From: Boesenbergia rotunda
Taxonomy: Eukaryota; Streptophyta; Magnoliopsida; Zingiberales; Zingiberaceae
Length of the DNA stretch: 64,000 nucleotides
Assembly (NCBI GenBank): GCA_024364735.1
Contig: JAGFNQ010007664.1
Location: 124,001 to 188,000, forward strand
Reading direction: 5' to 3'
Shown: piece by piece, positions 33,501-44,713 of the stretch
Numbering within the stretch: the first letter of the stretch is position 1
Layout: every line of letters starts with the position of its first letter
Notes under the pieces: model-generated
Told to the model about the DNA's origin: nothing
Seen by the model: the letters and a program-made list of their open reading frames with translations, nothing else
The model's database searches: none
Made by a program: the position numbers and the translations under genes

Positions 33501-36254
33501 TTGGAAGAGGTCTATACCACTGGAAAAGATTTTATGTGAAATTTTCATGATGCTATTGAGGAAAAGTCTTTTTGGGAGACCATGAATACCATCAGAAGTT
33601 AGAAATTGTCCTACTGTTTAGAGAATAAAATATTGTATTCACCAGAATCTAAATTTTAAAGACACAAGTTCAGAATTTGTTCTTGTTAAGGGGAATATTA
33701 TGTTGGAAACCATAATCTAAATTGCTTTCAGAATTCTTCCTTTTATTAGAGCATAGAATACATATTTAACCAATCAATTCAGTTATCTTTCTTAATTTCC
33801 ACTGTTTTCTTGGAAGTTCATTTATTCAGATCCACCATCTCAATAAGGCCAACTTTAAATAATTCATATGGCAGATCTTTAATAAAAACTTGTACAAGAA
33901 CATCTACCATATTTTCCATACTTCCTTTTCAACAGTTTCTTTCTACTCAAAACAAGGAATAACTCAGTATACATCTAATTCCTATTCTTGTCTAAACTCA
34001 ACTTTTCATTTTACATTTATCTTATTGGAGTCTTTTCCATTTGCTTCTCAATGAAAATTTGACCTTCCATTGATGTTGCTGAGAATTTTATTGTTTATCA
34101 AATGGCAGGAGTTCTTTCATTTGCTAGTTCGGTGGATATTGCCTTGCTTCATTGTGATGGCTGCTCGTGAAACTGTCCATTTTATGTACACCTTCCATGA
34201 GTCTGCATGGAGATCCACTGCCGTTTTGATGGCTTCAATGTTGTCATGGGTTTATCTAACAATCATTCTTTTATCAGCTTGTCTGTTATTCAATCTTGTG
34301 TGTAATTTGCAAATTATTCACTTTGAAGATTATGGAAAATTTTTGGAAAGAGATGTAGAAACTTTTCTGTGTTTGGAGGAACATATGCGCTTACGCTTTT
34401 ATCTCTCAAAAATCAGTCATAGATTCCGCATATTCCTCCTTTTGCTTTTCTTGGTCGTCACAGTGAGTCAATTTGTCACCCTTTTTCAGACCACTGGATA
34501 TAGTGGAAATATTAATTTCACAAATGCTGGAAGCTTAGCCGTAAGTATAAACTCTTATCATGTAATTTTCAGTTTTATATACTAGTTCTGAGTTTCCTGC
34601 AAACATATCTCTAGAATATGAAAATTAATTTGTGTTTTCATGTTAACAGGTGTCTTCTGTTGTTCAAGTTGTTGTCGTTGTTCTCTGTTTGAATGCAGCT
34701 TCAAAAATTTCTCACAGGGCTCAAGGCATTGCATCCTTAGCAAGTAGGTGGCATGCCTATGCGACATGCTGTCCGATTGGGTCTCAAATGAGAACTGCAA
34801 ATGGTTCTGGTGATATCAAGGCTGTTTCGGCAAGTTCCTTTTTAAGAGATTATTCTGAAAGTGATCTGGAATCACTAGAAAATGTGACAACTTATAACAA
34901 TGCTCAGTTAACTTCTTTTACTTCATATCACAAGCGGCACGCCCTTGGTATGTAATGTTCACAATCTTTTATCTTGAAGTTCTTTTTAAATTGACGTTGT
35001 GCCCCAATTACAGGTCTCATATATAACAGTCTATATTCTCTTTGACATTAGTTATAATTTGACTTAGGTTCAGTAATCTAACTTAATCAGGTTCAAAGTA
35101 ACTTTTTTGTCACTGCAAATACATGCTGAAGTGCAATTATGGTTTGATCGTGTGCTTAGCATTCATGCATATGAAACTGATGAAGGGGCTCACCTATAAA
35201 ATGTTGCTGCTATATTCACACAGCTTAGCTCTCCTTGTATGATTTAAAACTTATTTCTTTTATCATAATCAAGTGGGATAAGGCTTGGTTGTTGTTGTTG
35301 TTGTTGTTCTTTTATCTGAATCAAGTCCATAGCATACATAGAATGACACAACTTAGACTAAGTTTCTTGTTTTATGCTGGCATTCTCTACTATATGTAAT
35401 TTATAAACCGGAAAACTCAAGTTTTAGCATTCAATTGTAGAATGATTAATGTTGATCGACAAACCCATCTCTCTTTAGAAAGCTGGATTCTAGGGGTCAT
35501 TACTCAGCCTATGGGACCTGGGATCCAAAGTCTCATGACATTTGTTAAGTTTGTGAGATAGGCCTAAACTGTTGAAGTGCTTAAAAATCCTGAGTTTGAT
35601 ATCTTACAGTTACAAATTCCTAAATAATTTCAAATGCTTCCAAGCAGTTGCAACAATCAGAAATGAACATTCCACAAAGTTATGTTGGAGATGAATAGCT
35701 TCTCTGTCAGATGTTTGGACTGATAAGTTTGCAAATTCCTTTACCTTCTTTGAGGAGTTGCCCTTTGTACCTGCTAGCTTGTCTGTTGCTTTGTCAATTT
35801 CATCTGTAGCTATTTTGACTGTTCTTTCCCTCCCATTTGTCCAGTGCAGAGAGGAAAAAGTTCTGAGCACCCTTATTGGATTTGTTTTTAATTCACCTCA
35901 TGAATTGCAAAGTTTTCTGAAACATATGGAAAATATTTGTCTAGTCAGATAGTCATTATTAAATTATCATATACCTTGGTTTTGTATCGACCACCATAAG
36001 GTTCTGAATGGGGCTTTCTTTTTGCCAGAAGGTTCAGAATGCCAGCGATACAAATTGGTTTTTGTTCTCTCATGGTCTTCTACTTATGTTTCTTTCCTAC
36101 TACTTTTACAGTTATTTATCTGCAGTCCAACCCTGGCGGTATCACAATCTTTGGATGGACAGTTGACCGAACCTTGCTGAATACCATTTTCTTCCTTGAG
36201 CTGACACTCGTGCTTTTCGTCCTCGGCAAAACTATAGTCTTTCCTTCCTTGTGA
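27596..36254 (+). CDS. DUF3537 membrane protein, plant gustatory-receptor-like, four exons
   Basis: Exons: 27596-28006, 34109-34540, 34650-34947 and 36112-36254. Donors read GTTGGG, GTAAGT and GTATGT; acceptors read GCAG, ACAG and ACAG. The joined CDS is 1284 nt (427 aa), usual for DUF3537. About seven hydrophobic segments are visible: near residues 45-68 and 80-100 (exon 1), then HLLVRWILPCFIVMAARE, STAVLMASMLSWVYLTIILL and FRIFLLLLFLVVTVSQF (exon 2), VVQVVVVVLCLNA (exon 3) and LLNTIFFLELTLVLFVLGK (exon 4). Family phrases include ISHRFRIFLLL, GYSGNINFTNAG, ISHRAQGI and NPGGITIFGWTVDR. DUF3537 proteins have been proposed as distant plant homologues of insect gustatory/odorant receptors; their plant role is largely unknown. 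No disabling change is seen, so it is probably functional. Exons were called by reading, not from transcripts. Confidence 0.88.
28071..28222 (+). repeat. Tandem duplication of about 72 bp in intron 1
   Basis: GTTTAGAGCAT(A/G)CCA starts both copies (28071 and 28151) and TCAGATTAGTA ends both. They differ at about a dozen positions, so the duplication is old. Confidence 0.8.
28720..30135. repeat. Possible decayed LTR or repeat in intron 1, unclassified
   Basis: No coding domain is present. Between 29510 and 29700 a degenerate unit (GGTACTTGATAGAA, AAAAGTCCAA) recurs four or five times, like the tandem units in SIRE-type LTRs. The opening (TTGTTTTGATATGTTGGCAA) is LTR-like. I cannot find matching termini or a target duplication. 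Confidence 0.3.
30780..31278 (-). pseudogene. ccsA: Truncated plastid ccsA in a NUPT
   Basis: CcsA is a plastid membrane protein for attaching haem to c-type cytochromes. The plastid start is probably the ATG at 31278 (MIFTILEHILTHISFSI). The frame is open for about 165 residues through FATSGLLTEMHQS and [26 protein letters not shown], then ends at the junction (FKWSN stop). The usual length is about 320 aa, so the C-terminal half with haem-binding residues is absent. An intact frame suggests the transfer is not very old. No expression is expected from the nucleus. Confidence 0.9.
31387..31466 (-). tRNA. trnL-UAG: Plastid-derived tRNA-Leu (UAG) in the NUPT
   Basis: 80 nt on the minus strand, from GCCGCCATGG to GTGGCGGCA. 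Acceptor arms pair perfectly (GCCGCCA/TGGCGGC), the anticodon loop is CTTAGGA with UAG, and the T loop is GGTTCGAGTCC. It has the long variable arm of a leucine tRNA. It looks intact but sits antisense in a nuclear intron, so its function there is doubtful. Confidence 0.92.
31857..32082. mobile_element. Foldback MITE, GC-core family, copy 1 (in intron 1)
   Basis: The arms pair over more than 50 bp: GAATGACGTGACACTTTA near 31903 mirrors TAAAGTGTCACGTCATTC near 32030, with AAAAATCTCAA-type words outside. The same peptide start (MSRHSLRFSLRFF) is encoded on opposite strands at 31915 and 32033 because of the inverted arms. The middle carries the family core: ATCGGCGGCCTTTGGCCGCC, AATCAAACTATACCCTGGG, CACGGTAAACCCGTCGGAG. 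There is no coding capacity. Confidence 0.8.
34948..36111 (+). other. Intron 3 of the DUF3537 gene
   Basis: GTATGT donor and TTTTACAG acceptor, phase 1 (split valine codon G|TT). At 35276-35310, AGTGGGATAAGGCTTGGTTG followed by a short (GTT)n tract resembles the 3' end of plant tRNA-derived SINEs, but no head with A and B boxes is clear. Otherwise unremarkable. Confidence 0.75.
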
Positions 36255-37253
36255 CCCTTCAGAAATATCTCTGAACTCCCGTTTGCTGCTTTCTACGCAT
36301 CAGTCAAAAAGAGCTCACATCGTGATTGTGTCAACAAAGCCCATAATGAATGTTTGTGAAGTTTTTTCTAGGTTTGAGGCGAACCACTAATCATGCAGAA
36401 GAAAATTCAACGGAGAAAGAAAAAGGTTTGATTGATCTCTGTTCCACGAGCTCAAGTTGTATTATTTTTTGCCTTGCGTGATTCTAGTTCATGGATTATG
36501 TTGGCCAAATAACGTTCTTCTTGTATAGATGAGGCCACAATTTGTACAAAATATGCCACACTGTATAATACAAAACGCCTGTCTCGTTTACTTTTGCTAT
36601 ACAGGTAGAATTAGTGAGTCACTTGGTTCAGAGTGACTATTTTTTGTAACCTTCTCCTTGTATAATTACAATGGGGCTGATGCGTCTTTTTGAAGACATC
36701 TGATAAAATTAAACAGGGGTTGTAGTTATCATATTTAATTTTATTTATATTTTCATCATGTTTAATTATGCGTTCTTCATGAGTTTTTATGATTTAGTCT
36801 TTCTAACTGGTGCAAACATTTGTTGTTTTTTGTTCTAGTCTCTTCCCCAAAGGTTTTTGTTTTCTGGCTCACGTAGGTTTCAAACTAGCATGAAACCTAA
36901 TCAATTGAATTTTTTTTCAATTAGCCCAACCGATAAATCTTTTAAAAAAAATAAATTAATAAAATATTTATTAATTCGATTGAAAAATTAATTAATTGAA
37001 CTATGATGTAAAATTAATATTATTGTGGTATTGATTTTATAAAATTTTATAGTGTTATAGTAAAATCAATATTATTATGGTATCGAGAATGATACTATTT
37101 TTGAATGAGTAATTTTTGAAATGCAATATCATTGTGGTGTCGATTTTTTATATTGATGCAGGTGTTCTATTCGGTTTTGTTGTTAATATTGATTTATTCG
37201 ATTTAATCGAATTAAGAGTTATAAAATTGAAATTTGATATTTTTTAAATAAAT
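36255..37253 (+). other. 3' untranslated region and downstream flank of the DUF3537 gene
   Basis: After TGA (36252-36254) the transcript end probably lies between 36350 and 36720. Several AATAAA-like or TATAATAC words are present but none stands out. Further right is AT-rich DNA with no recognisable gene. Confidence 0.4.
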
Positions 37254-37620
37254 AATGATATGCATAGTAAAATAAATATTTCAGTGAAAATTTTAATCAT
37301 CAATCAGCGGCACGTCCGATCGTTGATCGGACACTACCGGCGGCCTCCGGCTGGTACCCCGAACCAAACTATACCCTGAGGGGCACGGTGAACCCGTCGA
37401 GGATCGCCGCAATTATCATCTCGCATCATTCACCGTCGATTTCGATGAGTTCAACGTTGTCGGCGATCCTGACAGGTTCACCGTCCTCCCAAGATATAGT
37501 TTGATTCGGGGTGGCGATCAGAGGCCGCCAGTAGTATCCGATCGGCGAGCGACGTCAGACGTACCACCGAATAACGATCAAAATTTTACTGAAGGATTCA
37601 TTTTTACTGTCCGTATCATT
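37254..37620. mobile_element. Foldback MITE, GC-core family, copy 2
   Basis: Ends AATGATATGCATAGTAAAAT and TTTTTACTGTCCGTATCATT are inverted. Both arms continue with AGTGAAAATTTT/AAAATTTTACT and a GC-rich core: GATCGTTGATCGGACACTAC, CGGCGGCCTCCGG, AACCAAACTATACCCTGAGG, CACGGTGAACCCGTCGAGGA. It is 367 bp with no ORF. No clear target duplication was found. Confidence 0.8.
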
Positions 37621-38149
37621 TCTTTTTTAAAAACATAATTTCTAAAATAATTAAATCAAACTGTTAAATTTGACTGTTTCAATTTGACCGATTAATTGAA
37701 TTTAACCGAGTTTTTTTCACTCCTATACACAGGGATATATTGATTAACTAATTGTAACTTTACAGCATATTAATAATTAAAATGCCCTTGTGGTTTAATA
37801 AGTTTATAAAATATCCCTTAAATTTGTATTAATCTAAAAACACCTTAATATTGTTATTTACTATCAAAATGCCCAAATTGTCCGTTTCATTCTTTTTAAT
37901 CATCACAAAGTTTCTATGGAAGCGGTCGTTTTGATAGTAAAATTAAAAGTTAAGTGGCGTATAAATATTAATGAAATTTTAAAAGATAATTTGATGAAAA
38001 TATTAGTAAAGTACTTTAGGCCACATGGCCAATACATTAAAAAAAACTCAGGGGACAATCTAGATGTGTTTTGTTTTCAAAAAGTATAAGGGTAAAATAT
38101 ACTACTTTAATGTTTTAGAGGTAAAATAAAAAAAATAATGAATCAGACA

Positions 38150-38380
38150 GTAGATAAATTGAACCTGAGATGACTGATTCGATCTATAGAAATTTTTCAT
38201 CGATCACCAGGATAAATTGGAAAGCACTCACGATGGACAGTCTAGAAGCCCAGCGTCTCAGAATTCGCGCCCCATTTAGAGAAATTTTTTTTGAAAAATG
38301 TATCATAGTTGGGGATCGAACCGTGAATGTCTGGGTTAATGATTAATTACCCTATTGTTGTACCATAGCCCCGGGGGTAT
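38150..38380. mobile_element. Fragment of a second foldback repeat family (copy B1)
   Basis: ACCTGAGATGACTGATTCG, ATCACCAGGATAAATTGGAA, AGCACTCACGATGGACAGTC and AAGCCCAGCGTCTCAG correspond to segments of both arms of the element at 42075-42365. Only one arm is readable here. A B-box-like GGTTCGATCCC lies on the minus strand near 38315. Confidence 0.5.
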
Positions 38381-41300
38381 TTTAGAGGTAAAATAAAAAA
38401 AAGTGTGAAAGAGAAATGTAAGGGGTAAAATAAAGAAAAATAAAGTGTGAAAGAGAAAAAGGTTGATCGATAATAAGACAAATAAGATAACTTCCCAGTT
38501 CCCAACATAAATATTATATTTAATATAATTTTCATATTAAAATAATACAATTTTAAGATTAAAATTATTTCAATTCCAACCCACTCATAATATATCATAA
38601 AAAAAATATTTATTAGAATATTCTATTTTTTTATTCGTAATTTAATCTTCAATGTACATTTTAGTTTATTATTTTTTTTATTAATTATTATTATATTTAA
38701 AATTAATACTTCATTTATATTTAATAGGTTAATTTTTTAAAAAAAATTGAATTTGAATAATCTATATAAAAAATTATGATTTTCATAAATACATTTTAAA
38801 AATATTATAAAATCACATAAAATTAAGATAAAATTAATTACTTAATTTTATTTAAAACAAACAATACAATATTACGAGACCTTAACCTTCAAAATTACTA
38901 ATATAATTTATAAATGTAATTATAATTAATAAATTATAAATAAACTTTTTTAATAAATTAAATATAAAATAAAAATATGTTATTAAATAAAATATGTTAT
39001 TAAATATACTTAATTTAAATTTATAATAAATAATTAATATTACTATAAATAATGCAGAAAAAATAATAATTACAAATTAATGTTTATTTATTATATTTAA
39101 TAATATAATATTTAAGAATATATATTATATTTGATTTTATTAATTATATAATATAATAAGATTTTTTACAATTTAAAAAAAAATAGAAAATTCCCACACT
39201 AATTAATATGGTGTGCGAATAGTACATCACCATCTATGATGATACATTATTCCCATACCAAATATAGTGTGGAAATTTAGTGTATTAGTTGGAGTCAAAT
39301 GGTATAGATTTTACATTAAATTTGACATTTTGATATATGAGTTGAAGATGCCCTAAGGAAGTTAAGTCTCAAATGAGACTTCTTAGTAAGCAAGGACATT
39401 TCAAAGCATAAGCCTCTTAATAAAGATATTTAAGTAAGACGAGAGTAGAGCTCTTATATGTGTCGGTCATTTTGATGGATTGAGAAATCTCCAATCTAAT
39501 CCAATTAAAAACGAATTATAAGTTAGACGGAACAACTCAAAGGCAAAAAAAAAATGAAAATGTGACAGTTAAAAAAAATTATCAAAATCTTCATTCACGT
39601 TTTGAAAACTTTTATTCCTTCTTTGAGCTCCCACCTATTTATTTCGATAGAAGGAGCTGGTCAACTTTTCGATTTTACTTATAACTTGTATAAAAAAATG
39701 TTGGATATATTTTTCATCTTCACAGCAACGTCTCTGTTGTCATTTCTGAACTTGCAAAGGAAATAGTCTCTTAAAAATTAAAAATGTAAAACTCCAACGA
39801 AATAAAAAATATTAAAATTTTGAGATTTGATTTCGATTAGGCGGTTTAAGCCTGTGAATCTATTGAATTTTCTATAATTTTAAGTTTTGAAAAAAAAAAA
39901 TCTCTAACTCATCAGCCAATTCAAGCTCGTCATGGGCCGAACCCACGCTGATCCGTCCCAGGAGGATTAACCCGCTTGGGCCCACCTTTAAATGGGTGAG
40001 AAAATATATATCAATTAACATACTTAAATTGTTTGACGGAGTGGATCAATCCGATAGACTCAACTTAAATTGATAAACGGAGAGTCTATAAGTAATTTAT
40101 AATTTGAGTTTTATTAGATTGAACTTAGGCGAGGGCTCCAACTTGATATGGGTCAAAGTAAATATTTCAGTTGAGTAATGATTGAGTTGATTAAATACTT
40201 GACTCAGGCTAGACTACCAATATTTCTAATATTTTTATTCATGGATCAGTTAATTAGACTACCAATATTTCTAATATTTTTATTCATGAATCAGTTAATT
40301 AGATAATCAGTTGAGAAAAAATAATCGACTATAGAATCAATCAATTGCTCGAGCACTCCAAGAAAAGAGTCATTGATCTATAGGCTACGCTGCTTGGATA
40401 GAAGATTAATTGACTCAAGTAATCATTTGGATCTAAATAATCTACTCTGTGGATGCAATCAATCAACTAAAGTAAGTTAGTAGTTAACTGATATACCGTA
40501 TCATCATGCTATATATGATAAAATTTAGTAACGAATCCTCTATTCCAGTGCAGTATAGGACAATTCGAATCGTCTCTATACCATGTGAATTATAATTTCA
40601 AGATAAAATGCTACTGGGGGTTTATTTGTGGATTGGACACAAAGAATATATATCAAATATGTAAATCAAATGCAACTATACAATATTACAATTAATCGTA
40701 AAGAATTAACAGAAATCTTGCTTGAGGACAGGATCCCATGACTCTCTCTTGATTGGGATAGGCTCCGTCAACATCCTCATCCACCAAAGCTGCTTCCATT
40801 TCCATCTCCAGTCTAGCCAAAAATAAACATAATATTATAATATTTTTAGAGAAGTCGAAATAAATAATAAAGCATATCATTAAATTTCTTATAATCTCAA
40901 AATTTTATAGGACTTGAAATGAATCCAATCATTCCTGTCTAGGTCTATCGATGAATTTCGATTAAAATCCATTGATCAATCTAGACAGGTCTAGTTGAAC
41001 TAATTTTACGTTCCATGGATTAATGAGACTATAAGAAATTGGACGGTGCCCTCAAATATTACTTATTTTAGGTCTCGTTTGTGATAACGATGTATTTAAG
41101 GTATGCTAAGCACGAAACTCAATGCTACACAACAAAGAGAGAGAGAGAGAGTAAGTGAGAGAGAGACATGATGAAGTTATGTGTATTCGAACTACATAAC
41201 TTATTTTTAAATTAGATTTTTTAAAAATATGGCTTGGATGCATTAGAAACCGATGTATGGAAAGCTAGAACGGGGAGATCACCTAAAGTCAGTATGTCCT

Positions 41301-41419
41301 ATAGTTATTCTAAAATCCGGTGCATGATTTAAAAATTTTCTAGCTATACGTGTGCTCTTTGATAAATTCCTACTGATTATTAAAATCAAAGTTATCTTGT
41401 GCATGCAAGTTTCAAGACG
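38381..41419. other. AT-rich intergenic DNA without recognisable genes
   Basis: Very AT-rich, with stop codons in all frames. A 47-bp tandem duplication (GACTACCAATATTTCTAATA and following) occurs at about 40211-40305. A GA-rich tract lies at 41130-41170. I found no RNA gene or transposon end that I could support. Confidence 0.55.
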
Positions 41420-41427
41420 ATTGAAAG

Positions 41428-41852
41428 TAGGGATGGCAATTTCACCCGAATTCGACGGAGAATCCGATATCCGACCCGAATGGAGGAGGATATAGAGGCA
41501 CTACCAATTCCCGATATCCGACCCGAATACCCGATTAAATAAAAAATACATATATACATTAAAGATTTTTCTTCCCAAAACCTACTAATAATTTGTATTA
41601 ACGTTAGAAATAGATTATATATATGTTTAATCTATTTTTAAAATTATAGATATATATTTTTTTAACTTTAATATTAATTATAATGTACTTTTGTTCAGTG
41701 ATATAGTTGGATAGAAAGAAAAAAAATTATTAGTATATAAGATATCCGATCCTTTAATGGGTATGGGTATACCCGATGGATATCCGATACCCGATAGGTA
41801 TGGATACGGAGGATATAGAATCCGACCCGAACCCGACCCATTGCCATCCCTA
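41428..41852. mobile_element. hAT-type MITE with TAGGGATGGCAAT termini
   Basis: 425 bp, TAGGGATGGCAATT at the left and ATTGCCATCCCTA at the right. An exact 8-bp duplication ATTGAAAG flanks it (41420-41427 and 41853-41860), as for hAT elements. The subterminal regions are rich in GACCCGAAT and CCGATATCCGACCCG repeats. No transposase is encoded. Confidence 0.93.
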
Positions 41853-42074
41853 ATTGAAAGTCAAAATATTTGTCCCTAGCTACATAGCTGTGATTAGGCC
41901 ATCCAAGTAATTAATTAGGAATCTTAGAAATTTAAGATTCGAATTTTAACATTAGTGTATATTTTCTCCTAGTGGAACTATAAATTTTAAAAAATTAATA
42001 GCTTGGATAATTTTTCCTGAATATTTTTTAATTTACTCGGGTTGTTAGTGGAAATAATTAATTAGGTTGGGTAA

Positions 42075-42365
42075 CGTTGAATCTGAAATGACCGATCTCA
42101 TCTCATGAAAATTTTCTACCTACAATCAAGATAAATCAGAAAACGCTCACAACGGAAAATGCTCACAACAAAACAATCTAGAAATCCAATACACCTAATT
42201 GTATTTGCAGAAATTTTTCCTCCAAATGGAGCGCGAATCCTGGGATGCTGGGCTTCTAAATCGCCCACTGTGAGTGCTTTCCGATTTACCCTGGCGGTCA
42301 GTGGAAAACTTTCGTAAAACTGAGTCAGTCGCCCGAGGTTAGTTGAAAAAACCTCGTTAATCATT
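42075..42365. mobile_element. Second foldback repeat family, copy B2
   Basis: The left arm (TCTGAAATGACCGAT, GAAAATTTTC, AAGATAAATCAGAAAACGCTC, TCTAGAAATCCA) is an imperfect inverse of the right arm (GAGCGCGAATCCTGGGATGC, GAGTGCTTTCCGATTTACCC, AAAACTTTCGTAAAACTGAG). The arms share a non-coding origin with copy B1. Ends are approximate. Confidence 0.6.
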
Positions 42366-42461
42366 GTTCGGAGAAATCGATTGCTAATAAAAAAAACTTC
42401 AATAAAACCAAGTGGATCATCTATTCACCTCTCGAATTAATGGGTTCGAAAAGGGGATAAA

Positions 42462-42462
<1 letters not shown>

Positions 42463-42536
<74 letters not shown>
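42463..42536. repeat. (TA)37 microsatellite
   Basis: An uninterrupted 74-bp TA tract, 190 bp before the eIF4B-like copy. Its length makes it a likely polymorphic site and a spot for assembly error. Confidence 0.98.
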
Positions 42537-42540
<4 letters not shown>

Positions 42541-42719
42541 CAGAACATTTACCGGTATGAATGTGTCTCATTTTAAAAATATATATATTAAAAGATATTT
42601 TAGTTTTAAAAAAATTTCTCTAATTTAATATTTTCAAAATTATTAAATAATTATAGTAATTTTTTTGATCATTACGTTTTATATCATTATTAATTATTAT
42701 TATTTTCATTTTAAATTTA

Positions 42720-44020
42720 ATAATTGTTTTCGATGCCAAATCCGTTTGGCGGCTTGATCATTACGGCAGCAGTTCCCTTGCCCCGGTGGAGCAGGGAACC
42801 CCAATTTGCTGCTCTCTTGTTGTTTCGCACTCTCATTCGTTCCATCTCCAAATCAATGTCGAAACCTTGGGGCGGCGTAGGCGCATGGGCACTCGACGCC
42901 GAGCAAGCGGTGGCCGAGGAGCGCGAGCGGGAGGAGGTTCCCCCCGATTCCCTCCTCGCCGGCGAGTCACCCCAGACCTTCCCCAGCCTAAAAGAGGCGG
43001 CGAACTCTTCGAGGCAGAAGAAGAAAAAGGGGGTCGCCATCCCCCTCACTCAGTTTAATGCGGCTAGCTTCGGCGGCAGCACCACGACTAGCGGGTGTCG
43101 AGATCCCTTCGAATCGAAGGGCCTTACACCTGACGAGATGATTCACCTCTCCCTACTGGCCCGAGGGAGCGGTCCCAAGAGGAGTTAGAACATGGCCGCC
43201 TGGGCGGCGGATTCCGTGGGTATGGTGGTGGAGGTGGCGCGCGTGGAGGCTATTCCAGCCGTAGGACCAACGAAGCTGATAGTTCTTGGGGAGGAGACGG
43301 CGGTGGAAGAAGGGGCTATGGTGGTGTCAATGAGGAGCAACGGAGGGGGCCTGCTAGGGCTTCGGATTTTGACCAGCCAACTAGAGCTGACGAGGTTGAC
43401 AACTGGAGTTCAGGAAGAAGCCATACGTTCCTCCACTGAATGTAGGCGGGAGGCGGGATTCGCATACCTCGCTGGGTGGTGGCAGCACACCTAGAGCTGA
43501 TGAAGTAGATAACTGGTCAACTGCCAAGAAACCACTACCATCGAAATACCCTAGCTATGGATCTGGATTTGGAGATTCTCGTGCCTTTTCTGATTCTGAC
43601 AGATGGGGAAGTGGAAGGGAAGAATCAATGCAGAACGATCAGGGAAGACGAATGCTTATTTTAGATCCACCGAAGAGGGATGTAAGTATTCCGAGTCAAC
43701 CTACAAGAAATCGACCAAGTCCTTTTGCTACTGCACGTCCGAGATAGGAGATTTTATCAGAGAAAGGTGTGGATTGGAGGAGGCTGGACTCTGATATAGA
43801 TATTAAGAAGACCAGCAGACCCACTAGCTCAAATTCAAGCAGACCTTCAAGTGCATCATCGAACGGGGTTGAAAACTCTGCAGCAGAAGTAAAAGTTGAA
43901 CCAAGACAGAAGGCTTTTGCTGATGCGAAACCACGAGAGATTGTCTTGCATGAGAAAGGAATAGATTGGAGGAAATCGACATGGTTTTGGAGCATTGCAA
44001 TGTTGATAGGTGAGGTTTTG
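42720..44020 (+). pseudogene. Truncated, broken copy of translation initiation factor eIF4B
   Basis: eIF4B helps eIF4A unwind mRNA leaders. The start is ATG 42856 (MSKPWGGVGAWALDAE), preceded by 5'-leader-like sequence from about 42720. Plant eIF4B landmarks follow through changing frames: FPSLKEAA, KKKKGVAIPLTQFN, GLTPDEM, a glycine/arginine-rich part (GGFRGYGGGGG), two RADEVDNW repeats, GRRMLILDPPKRD, then paired EKGVDWRR and EKGIDWRK. Lesions by eye: about 2 bp inserted near 43150, 1 bp lost near 43415, a stop at 43745-43747 (GAG to TAG), 1 bp lost near 43972. Homology ends at VDR followed by GTGAGG, which could be a former splice donor. The C-terminal part is absent. Confidence 0.85.
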
Positions 44021-44051
44021 TGTGTGTGTTTCATTTATAGGATAATAATTT

Positions 44052-44426
44052 GAAGAGTGAATTTGGGAGAGTGAAAATTATAGTGAATGACGTGTAGTTA
44101 ATGTGTACATATTCGATCGTCGATCGGACACCACCGGCGGCCTCTGATTGCCGTCCCGAATCAAACTATACCTTGGGAGGACGGTGAACTCGTCAGGATC
44201 GCCGGCAACGGTGAACCCATCGAAATCGACGGTCAATGATGCGAGATCGCAATTGTGGCGATCCCCGACGGGTTCACCGTGCCCCCCAGGGTAGAGTTTG
44301 GTTCGGGGCGGCGGCCGAAGGCCGCCGGTAGTGTCCGATCGACGATCGGACGTCGGACGTGCCATCGATTGACGGTCAAAATTTTCACTGAGGCATTTAC
44401 TTTCACTGTGCGTATCATTACTCTTC
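44052..44426. mobile_element. Foldback MITE, GC-core family, copy 3
   Basis: The ends GAAGAGT and ACTCTTC are inverted. The right arm has the family end CACTGTGCGTATCATTA. Both arms hold CGATCGTCGATCGGACACC-type and CCGGCGGCC sequence, AATCAAACTATACC and its inverse, and GGTGAACCCATCGAAATCGA. 375 bp, non-coding, lying 30 bp beyond the end of the eIF4B homology. Confidence 0.8.
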
Positions 44427-44505
44427 ATTTATATTGTTCCCATTTTCACCACAACTTGGGACTATTGGCCTTGACGTTAGCATATTGTTTATGAGTTACG
44501 ATAAA

Positions 44506-44713
44506 GAGCGTGAAATTATAATGTGAAATTCAACGTGAATAACGTGATATTTTTCGTGTATATGTTCGATTGTCGCTTAAATACCGACGGCGACCTCTGG
44601 CCGTTGCCCCGAATAAAACTATAACTTGGGGGGCACGGTGAACCCGTCGAGGATCGCTGTAATTGGGGTGCCATATTATTCACGTTGGATTTCACGTTGA
44701 AAATTTACATTGT
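44506..44713. mobile_element. Foldback MITE, GC-core family, copy 4 (shorter)
   Basis: The arms share AATTCAACGTGAATAA and its inverse TTATTCACGTTGGATTT. The centre has a degraded single core: GTTCGATTGTCGCTTAAATA, CGACGGCGACCTCTGGCCG, AATAAAACTATAACTTGGGG, GGCACGGTGAACCCGTCGAG. Terminal words differ from those of copies 1-3. Confidence 0.75.

Larger units (their letters stand above)
28007..34108 (+). other. Intron 1 of the DUF3537 gene, 6.1 kb
   Basis: GTTGGG donor, GGCAG acceptor, phase 0 (Q|EFF). It contains a small tandem duplication, LTR-like repeat DNA, a duplicated segment holding plastid DNA, and a foldback MITE. From 32083 to 34108 I see only AT-rich sequence with long T runs. Its size comes largely from these insertions; introns 2 and 3 are 109 bp and 1164 bp. 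Confidence 0.85.

Noticed and set aside
35276..35310. SINE insertion in intron 3
   Set aside because: Only a tail-like AGTGGGATAAGGCTTGGTTG and (GTT)n are seen; there is no head with A and B boxes or target duplication.
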